This document shows positions 57,840-64,000 of a stretch of DNA of 64,000 bases, one piece after another. Made by a program: the position numbers and the translations under genes. This DNA is from Typha latifolia. Its lineage: Eukaryota > Streptophyta > Magnoliopsida > Poales > Typhaceae. Each line of letters begins with the position of its first letter. Positions within the stretch are counted from its first letter, which is position 1. Where the stretch lies: assembly GCA_019914945.1 (NCBI GenBank), contig CM034113.1, positions 5,312,850 through 5,376,849 on the forward strand. Reading direction: 5' to 3'. Below the pieces are notes generated by a model. It saw only the letters and a program-made list of their open reading frames with translations. It was not told the origin of the DNA and made no database searches.

Positions 57840-58922
57840 TGTTAGGTTTTTAATTATTGGCAATTGTGTATAAAATATTCTAAGTGTATTTTTACATGTA
57901 TATGAGCTTTATACAAGTCTAGAATATCTCTGGTTTGAAGAATTGTAAGATTATTGGAGAAAAGCTGTTGAGTTCACACCGTGTTCACAAACGCGTTCGA
58001 ACGCGGTGCGTTCGCAAACGCGTTTGAACGCGGGTATGGCGTTCACACAGACAGAGAGCTGCATTCACAAACGCGTTCGAACGCAGTGCGTTCACAAATG
58101 CGTTTGAACGCGGGTATGGCGTTCACACAGACAGAGAGCTGCATTCACAAATGTGTTCGAACGCGGGTACTGCGTTCACACAGATTAAGAGCTGCGTTCA
58201 CAAACGCGTTCAAACGCGGGTACTGTGTTCACACAGACTGAGAGCTGCGTTCAAAAACGCGTTCGAACAGAACCTGAAGAATTCAAGTTGTCGCGTTCGA
58301 ACGCACTCGGGCCTATTCGAACGCACCTGAGATCAAGTCATGCCGTTCGAACGCACCCGGGCCGCGTTCGAACGCAACAACGAAGTTTGAAAATTTTGGA
58401 CTTTCGTGAGTATGGATAAGACTTGGATTTGACTCTATCTTGGAGATCATATATAAGGATTGTGATGCCCTATCTCTAGGGTGATTGAAGATGTATTATT
58501 GAAGGAGACTTCTTGAGGCTATATCGGTTCTTCAACTAATAAGGTTCCACTCATCTACAAAACTTAATCTTTCGTCTTAAGGGCTATCTAGACGAAGGAT
58601 CAATCTCGAGGGTTACTAAGATTGGACTTTAATCACAAGAAGCAGTGAATCGTAGGTTCTAGCGAGCAAGACTGAGAGAAACAAAGTCGTTTGGATCGAC
58701 GGGTTGTTTTGTAAGTCAGTCTTGTAATTGCTACTATTCTAGTGATTGGTTTTGATTCGAGTTTGGATCCATGATTTCTTTCCGTTTGGGTTTTTCCATA
58801 TTAAATTCTTGGCGTTCATCTATACTTTCGTTCTTAATATTTCTACGGACTTTTACTTAAGCACAAACGAGTGATATCATTGCCTAATATTTAGATACAT
58901 ACTTGTGTCTAGGAGTTTTTCA
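57840..58922 (+). mobile_element. Solo LTR of the Sirevirus-type family
   Basis: Starts TGTTAGGTTTTTAATTATTG and ends GTGTCTAGGAGTTTTTCA, 1083 bp, with no PBS after it, so a solo LTR. The target duplication is TACAA (57835-57839) against TGCAA (58923-58927), one mismatch. The palindrome array lies at 57980-58375 and the TATA box CATATATAAGG at 58449. It interrupts the Tork-like element. Confidence 0.92.
58293..58375 (+). promoter_or_regulatory. Phased palindromes upstream of the LTR TATA box
   Basis: GCGTTCGAACGC or a close variant starts at 58293, 58313, 58343 and 58364 (spacing 20, 30 and 21 bp), and the TATA box follows at 58449. The spacing is close to whole helical turns, as in the internal cluster at 27526-27601. 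Confidence 0.6.
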
Positions 58923-59231
58923 TGCAACATTCTTTAATAAAAGTTCATGCTCCTAAGTGGCATCAAAACTATGTAAATTCTATTACTTTGTGTGCTTTAA
59001 CTATTGAAAATGAAGATTTCATATCTTATATTGAAGCCATGAAATGAGCTAATTCTAGCCATTAGAAAAGGGCTATAGAGAAAAATAATTAGCACTTTAT
59101 AGTAACAAGACTTGGGACTTAATTTAGTTTCCAAATGTGGAAAAGCAATTGGTTGCAAGTGGGTGTCCAAGACAAAAAAAAAGAGGACGGATGGAAAGCT
59201 TGAATGATTAGCACAAGATTAGTAACAAATG
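58923..59231 (+). pseudogene. Tork-like RT, N-terminal part
   Basis: The plus strand, with stops and frame changes, gives AMK*ANSSH, NTWDL-like and IGCKWV(F/S)KTK-like text followed by ARLVTNG, the usual start of a copia RT (W..Am..E, gcKWvfk.K, ArLVakG). Most of the catalytic core is missing after this point. Confidence 0.65.
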
Positions 59232-59500
59232 GATCTTTTTGATACGTTCAAGCTCGGTTAGGAAGAGCTCGATTAGGGTAGGTTAATGGCGATGTGGTCG
59301 ACCCGTGGATGGTGAGGGTGGTAGTAGTAGTTAGCTGAGATGAAAATGATAATGGCATTGCTGGTATGTTGGTGAAGTAATAAAGTGACTGAGGAAGAGA
59401 AGAAAACAAAGAAGAAGACCATTTCTAAGGGACTAAGTGGGTTCAGTCAGATGGAGAAGAAGGAGGTGGCTATGCTAGTGCTTCCGTAGAGGAGGGAGCG

Positions 59501-59539
<39 letters not shown>

Positions 59540-59835
59540 TTAGGTCAAGATAATCTAATAATCGACAATAACCCCGAACCACACCATAATGTTTCATAGG
59601 TGGCTACTGGTCATAGTTGGTGTGGCTAGCCCAATCGATTGACCTGACTTGACTCATTCAAATAGCAATAAGCAATTAACTGAAACATAGATATTGAAGT
59701 GCAAATATAATAATCAAATGCAAAACAATAGAAGATAACTAGGGACTAATGCTATCCCATCCGACGTGAGGTGGTTTGTCCTCAAAATTGACGAAGACTA
59801 CTTTGGCACCTCATTTTAAATTGTCCTCAAAACAA
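59232..59835. mobile_element. Unidentified ~600-bp insertion or replacement
   Basis: This stretch breaks the RT. It contains a 28-bp (GA)n run at 59508-59536, GC-richer DNA without domains, and TTGACCTGACTTGACTC (59639), which recalls the GACTTGACTCGACTTGACTC text of the small LTR element, so it may be a diverged relative. No clear ends or target duplication are seen. Confidence 0.4.
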
Positions 59836-60573
59836 TGTTGAAAGACTAAAAAGATGAGCAAAGTATGGCGAAAATGTCTTATACTAGTATAATTGGATGT
59901 TTAATATTTGCAATGATATATACAAGACCCAATATTAGATATGCGGTAGGTGTGTTGAGTAGATTTATAAAAAAAATCCGGTAAAGCACATTGAGAAACT
60001 ATAATATAGGTGCTTCTACATTTAAGAGGTATTAATGACTATGCTATTACATATAGAAAGTGTTCATTTTCTATGTATAGTTTTGTTGATGCTAACTTTA
60101 CTGATGATCTTGATAAACGGAGGTCAACTCGAAAATTTGTATTTCGGTTTAGAAATGGATCGATAAGTTAGATGTCAAGATTGCAAAGCACCGTAACTTT
60201 GTCAACCATAGAGACGGAGTATATGGCGGCTACAGAAACATACAAAAAAGCAATATGGTTTTAAGGCTTAATAGGTGAGATTAGTTTTGTATGTAACCCT
60301 GTAGAGATATTGGGTGACAATATGAGCGAGATACATTTAACTAAAAATTTCATTCATCACAACACTATTGGTGCAATTTCATTACATTAGTCAAGTTATA
60401 GAAGATAGAAGAGTTCAATTAGTGAAAGTGAAGATCGAAGATAATTTGGCAAATATGCTTATGAAGCTGGTGTAAGTAGAGAACTTGGAGCAAATCATTA
60501 CTTCTCTTGACTTCAAGAAAATTTGAGCTAAATGGTAGAAAGGCAAGCATGCATTTTCAATCAAGGTGGAGAT
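59836..60573 (+). pseudogene. Tork-like RT end, RNase H and polypurine tract
   Basis: IGCLIFAMIYTRPNIRYAVG is the RT end (usual yA.GsLMYAM..TRPDI). LRGINDYAITY, FVDANFTDDLDKRRSTRKFV, LSTIETEYMAATETYKKAIW and LIGEISF are RNase H with its Asp and Glu. GGTGGAGAT at 60565-60573 is the polypurine tract immediately before the 3' LTR. Several stops are present. Confidence 0.85.
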
Positions 60574-61100
60574 TATTTTGGATGATTTAAAACTCATGTA
60601 AGAGCATGCTTGTCCAATTTTATTTTGAGGGCTCTTTGGTCATTCTCCAAAACTTGTAGTACGGTTTTCTAATCCATTCCATTCATAATGTCTAGATAGA
60701 GAGGGTTTTGTTCTTCTAAGGCTTAAGTTTTAGCAAGAGAGAAAGAAAGAGGCAAGAGCTTAGGTTTGGGTTTTGTTGGGTTAAAGAGAGACTATTGGTA
60801 CTCGAGGTCTTAAGCATAATCTTCTTGGCTATTAAGGAGGAAATAATGGCATTGTCTCTTGCCATGATGAAGCTTTTTCATTCTTATGATCTCCAAGAAA
60901 GTAACCCTAAATACCATATATGTAAAAATTCTCCAATTGATAGTTGATATATTTGTCGATAGACTTTTGATGTAGCCAAGATATGGTTGAACCACGTAAA
61001 TCTTGTATTAAAATGGTGTCATGATTCTCTATTGGTATTCTCTTTCAATTATTATGTATTGAGTGTGATTCTTGGGTTCTTAATTCAAATTAGTTTGTTC
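60574..61100 (+). repeat. 3' LTR of the Tork-like element
   Basis: The start is TTATTTTGGATGATTTAAAA, then TGTAAGAGCATGCTTGTCC as in the 5' LTR. The distal part (ACCACGTAAATCTTGTATT, TTCTCTATTGGTATTC) has no counterpart left in the damaged 5' LTR. Its end is not fixed. Confidence 0.65.
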
Positions 61101-61222
61101 ATAGTATTGTGGCAAGTCTAGTCTAAGTGGGCTAAAGATAAAATATCTCTTCTTTTTCACAAAAGATTTCTTAAAGGGCCAAAATTAATCATGTGGTACA
61201 TATTATATTTAATGAATAAATT

Positions 61223-62044
61223 TGTTAGGTTTTTAATTGTTGGCAATTGTGTACAAAATATTCTAAGTGTATTTTTACATGTATATAAGCTTTATACAAG
61301 TCTAGAATATCTCTTGTTTGAAGTATTGTAAGATTATTGGAGAAAAGCTGTTGAGTTCACACTGCGTTCACAAACGCGTTCGAACGCTGTACGTTCACAA
61401 ACACATTCGAACACAGGTACTAGCGTTCACACAGACCGAGAGCTGCGTTCACAAACGCGTTCGAACGCGGGTACTGCGTTCACACAGACTGAGAGCTGCG
61501 TTCACAAACGCGTTCGAACGCGGTGCGTTCACAAACGCGTTCGAACGCGGGTACTTGCGTTCACACAGATCGAGAGCTGCGTTCACAAATGCGTTCGAAC
61601 ACGAGTACTGCGTTCACACAGACCGAGAGCTGCGTTCACAAACGCGTTCGAACGCAACCTGAAGAATTCAAGTTGTCACGTTCGAACGCACTCGGGACCG
61701 TTTGAACGCACCTGAGATCAAGTCATACCGTTCGAACGCACCCGGGCTACGTTCGAACGCACCAACGAAGTTTGAAAATCTTGGACTTTCGTGAGTACGG
61801 ATAAGATTTGGATTTGGCTGTATCTTGGAGATCATATATAAGGATTGTGATGCCCTATCTCTAGGGTTATTGAAGATGTATTATTGAAGGAGACTTCTTG
61901 AGGCTACATCGGTTCTTCAACTAACAAGGTTCCACTCATCTACAAAACTTAATCTTTCATCTTAAGGGCTATCTAGACGAAAGATCAATCTCGAGGGTTA
62001 CTGAGGTTGGACTTTCAGAGCAGGTTGTGTCTAGGGGTTTTTCA
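61223..62044 (+). repeat. 5' LTR with internal deletion
   Basis: Starts TGTTAGGTTTTTAATTGTTG and ends GTCTAGGGGTTTTTCA. It is 822 bp because about 260 bp between GGTTGGACTTT (62009) and TGTGTCTAGG are gone. CAGAGCAGGTT stands at the break, a copy of the text just after the primer-binding site. The palindrome array is at 61360-61765 and the TATA box CATATATAAGG at 61833. Confidence 0.9.
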
Positions 62045-62058
62045 ATTGGTATCAGAGC
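62045..62058 (+). promoter_or_regulatory. Primer-binding site (initiator tRNA-Met)
   Basis: ATTGGTATCAGAGC directly after the LTR, as in the minus-strand copy. Confidence 0.95.
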
Positions 62059-62093
62059 AGGTTCTCTCACCCTTTGAGAGAGATCAGATAGGC

Positions 62094-63780
62094 ATGGATT
62101 TTCATAGAGATGGACCATCATCTATTAGACCTCCTATCCTAGATGGATCAAATTATGGATATTGGAAAGCTAGGATGAGAGCTTACTTGAAGTCTATAGA
62201 TGAACGAGTATGACTTGCTGTTATGAACGGTTGGAGTCCACCAATGTACATGGTGGATGATAAACTTGCTGAAAAATTGATAGAGTCATGGGATAGGACA
62301 AATTATGAAAAAGTTGGATGGAATAGTAAGGAAATAAATGTAATTTTTAGTTGTGTTTCCTCGGAAGAATTTTAGAAAAATTTCTACTTGTGAGATAGCA
62401 AAAGAAGCTTGGACAATCTTTAGAAACTACTCACGAAGGACTATGACCGTAAAACTTTTGAAACTTCAGAGATTGACTACTAGTTTTGAAACTCTACGTA
62501 TGGAGGAGAATGAGACATTTGATGAGTTTTATGCAAATCTGAGTGATATAGTCAACTCCAGTTTCAACCTAGGAGAGAAAATTCTTGAAAACAGAATTGT
62601 CTGTAAGATCCTTAGGTATCTTCCAGAAAGGTTTCAAGAGAAAGTTACAGCTATTGAGGAAAGTAAGGACATCGATTCTATGAAAGTTGAATAATTGGTA
62701 GGAAATCTACAAACATTTGAGTCCAGCCTTTCAAGACCGAGAAAGTCCAAAGGGATTGCCCTATCCACAATTGAATAAAATATAGAGGAGTCTGATGATG
62801 AAGGTGATTTAGATAAAAACTTGAGAAAAGTAAAGTCTTTGTGAAAAAGAAGAATACTCTGAGTTCGAATACAGGTGTGAGCAACAATAGTGTCAAACAG
62901 AAAAATAAGAATTCTGAGAATAAAGTTCGATGTTTTGGTCACATAGCACAAGAATGCCCTAATCGCCTTAAGAAGAAGGGTAAAGCTATGAAAGTTACCT
63001 GGGATGACTCAGATAAATCTGATGATGATTCTGGAAAAGATGAAGAAAACTTTGTAGCTTTTGCCTCTTCTCTACTTAATATTGATTCTGTTGTTGATAC
63101 TGATAGTACAGATGATCAGGATATATTACCAGCTGAGGAAGATGAATTTGAAATTTAAAAGGCATATAATGACCTATACCTAGAGTCGTTTAAACTCAAG
63201 AAAAATAATCTTAGACTACTTCAACGACTCAAGGTAATCGAACCAGAAAGAATTCAATTTGAGGAGAAGTACAAATTAGAACTTGAACGTGTCAAAGACC
63301 TTTCTGAACAACTTGACAATGCAAAAAATAAAATGAAGGCTGATGAAATTGAACTAGAGCGATTGCATAAGGAAGTGACATTTCTTAAAGGGAAGAACAA
63401 ACTTGACGAGATTCTAAAGGCTCAGATCTCTGGAAAAGATAGGTATGGTGTTGGATACACTAGTAATTCAAATAATAATAAAACTATCTTCGTTTCTGCA
63501 AGTATACAAAAGGAAGAATATCTGAAAGTCATCAACCACATTTACAAAGCAATCCTGGATGAATGCTTCTAAACTAAAGTTTAATCTATAAACTGATGAA
63601 TCTTCAATGGCATCAAAGGTAAACTTTAGTCACACTCTTCGACAAAAGATGAGTAGAAAAAGGTTTGTTCTGACATGCTATCATTGCGGCATTCTAGGGC
63701 ATATTCGATCTCATTGCAAATTTTTGCAAAAACCTAGAAGTGTTTTCATTTATGGGATGAAAACAAAGGCAATATGGGTC
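62094..63780 (+). pseudogene. Sirevirus gag, second copy
   Basis: ATG 62094 (MDFHRDGPSSIRPPILDGSN). The Trp codon that is a stop in the other copy is intact here (GYWKARMRAY), while DERV is followed by TGA where the other copy has TGG. Further on TAG follows SEEF, and a one-base insertion near 62420 is compensated about 25 bases later. The first zinc knuckle has lost residues (RCFGHIAQEC). The acidic part keeps FVAFASSLLNIDSVV, missing from the other copy. The coiled coil and the second knuckle CYHCGILGHIRSHC (complete C-x2-C-x4-H-x4-C) follow. Confidence 0.88.
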
Positions 63781-63781
63781 A

Positions 63782-64000
63782 AAAAAGTGATTTGAAATGT
63801 TATGTTGTGCATACAGCCTTGAAAGCTTTAAATTCTGATTTGTGGTATTTAGACAGTGGCTATTCAAGACATATGTCGGATGACAAGTCGTTATTTTCTA
63901 ATCTTGAAAAACATGAAGGGGGAGTTGTGACATTCGGAGATGGTAATTCATCAAAGGTAATAGGTAAAGGAAAGATAAGTTCTCCGGGGTTCCTATTCTT
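63782..64000 (+). pseudogene. Sirevirus protease, 5' part, second copy
   Basis: LKCYVVHTALKALNSDLWYL, then DSGYSRHMSDDKSLFSNLEK and VVTFGDGNSSKVIGKGK. The active-site DSG is kept; the next Cys is Tyr (TGC/TGT to TAT by G-to-A). The frame shifts at the window end. Confidence 0.85.

Larger units (their letters stand above)
52596..61120 (+). mobile_element. Tork-like Ty1/copia element broken by nested insertions
   Basis: The LTR start TGTTATGGGTGATTTAAAAC (52596) is repeated at about 60574, and the LTR text continues at 55905-56150 and 60645-60890 (GTCTAGATAGAGAGG, AGAGAGAAAGAAAGAG, GGTCTTGA/GGTCTTAAGCATAATCTTCTT). The interior gives GAG-pre-integrase, integrase, RT and RNase H pieces in plus orientation. 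Later insertions are at 52675-55899, 56715-57258, 57840-58922 and about 59232-59835. Gag, protease and much of RT are deleted. The 3' LTR end is uncertain (about 61100). Confidence 0.85.
61223..64000 (+). mobile_element. Sirevirus-type element, 5' part, cut by window end
   Basis: LTR at 61223-62044, primer-binding site, gag and the protease start follow in plus orientation. It is the same family as 24680-34469 but an independent insertion, and it carries its own stops and frameshifts. It lies just beyond the Tork-like 3' LTR. The 3' half is outside the window. Confidence 0.92.

Overview
The window is nuclear DNA of a flowering plant. The evidence is a five-exon gene of the plant-specific Di19 zinc-finger family, split by introns with canonical GT-AG borders, set in AT-rich DNA packed with plant-type LTR retrotransposons, miniature elements and GA/AT/CT microsatellites. 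I cannot name the species. No tRNA, rRNA, CRISPR array or bacterial-style operon is visible.

Layout. 1-5 kb: a 2.46-kb inverted repeat containing a terminal-inverted-repeat element, then a small non-autonomous LTR element and a Tourist-like fragment. 5-7 kb: low-copy-looking DNA with a promoter-like stretch and a 33-codon reading frame. 7.1-13.6 kb: an old tandem duplication whose two copies each hold a multimeric TRIM-like element interrupted by a Tourist-like element. 13.6-15.9 kb: a truncated long LTR. 19.4-23.2 kb: a DUF4283-like remnant fused to a decayed Ty3/gypsy pol, which is itself split by a solo LTR. 24.68-34.47 kb: a structurally complete Sirevirus-type Ty1/copia element on the minus strand, with gag, protease, integrase, reverse transcriptase, RNase H and an extra third ORF. 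It is followed by the 3' end of a second tandem copy and by another copia RT/RNase H fragment. 36.2-39.0 kb: a 2.8-kb solo LTR with a perfect 5-bp target duplication. 39-45 kb: mostly unrecognised AT-rich DNA plus TRIM relics. 45.05-51.51 kb: the Di19 gene. 52.6-61.1 kb: a Tork-like copia element broken by at least four later insertions. 61.2-64 kb: the 5' part of another Sirevirus copy, plus strand, running off the window.

The Sirevirus family occurs in four states here: one near-complete tandem, one 5' end, and two solo LTRs. Comparing copies shows that many stops in its genes come from single C-to-T or G-to-A changes. Its LTRs carry CpG-rich arrays of a 12-bp palindrome, GCGTTCGAACGC, upstream of a TATA box. 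Four copies of the same palindrome, 20-22 bp apart, also lie inside the element just upstream of a TATA-like box, a pyrimidine-rich leader and a plausible leader intron that ends one base before the ATG of the third ORF. I read this as a private internal promoter for that ORF and consider it the most interesting signal in the window.

The only convincing host gene is Di19. All other coding traces are transposon-derived and broken, apart from the short candidate ORF at 5920.
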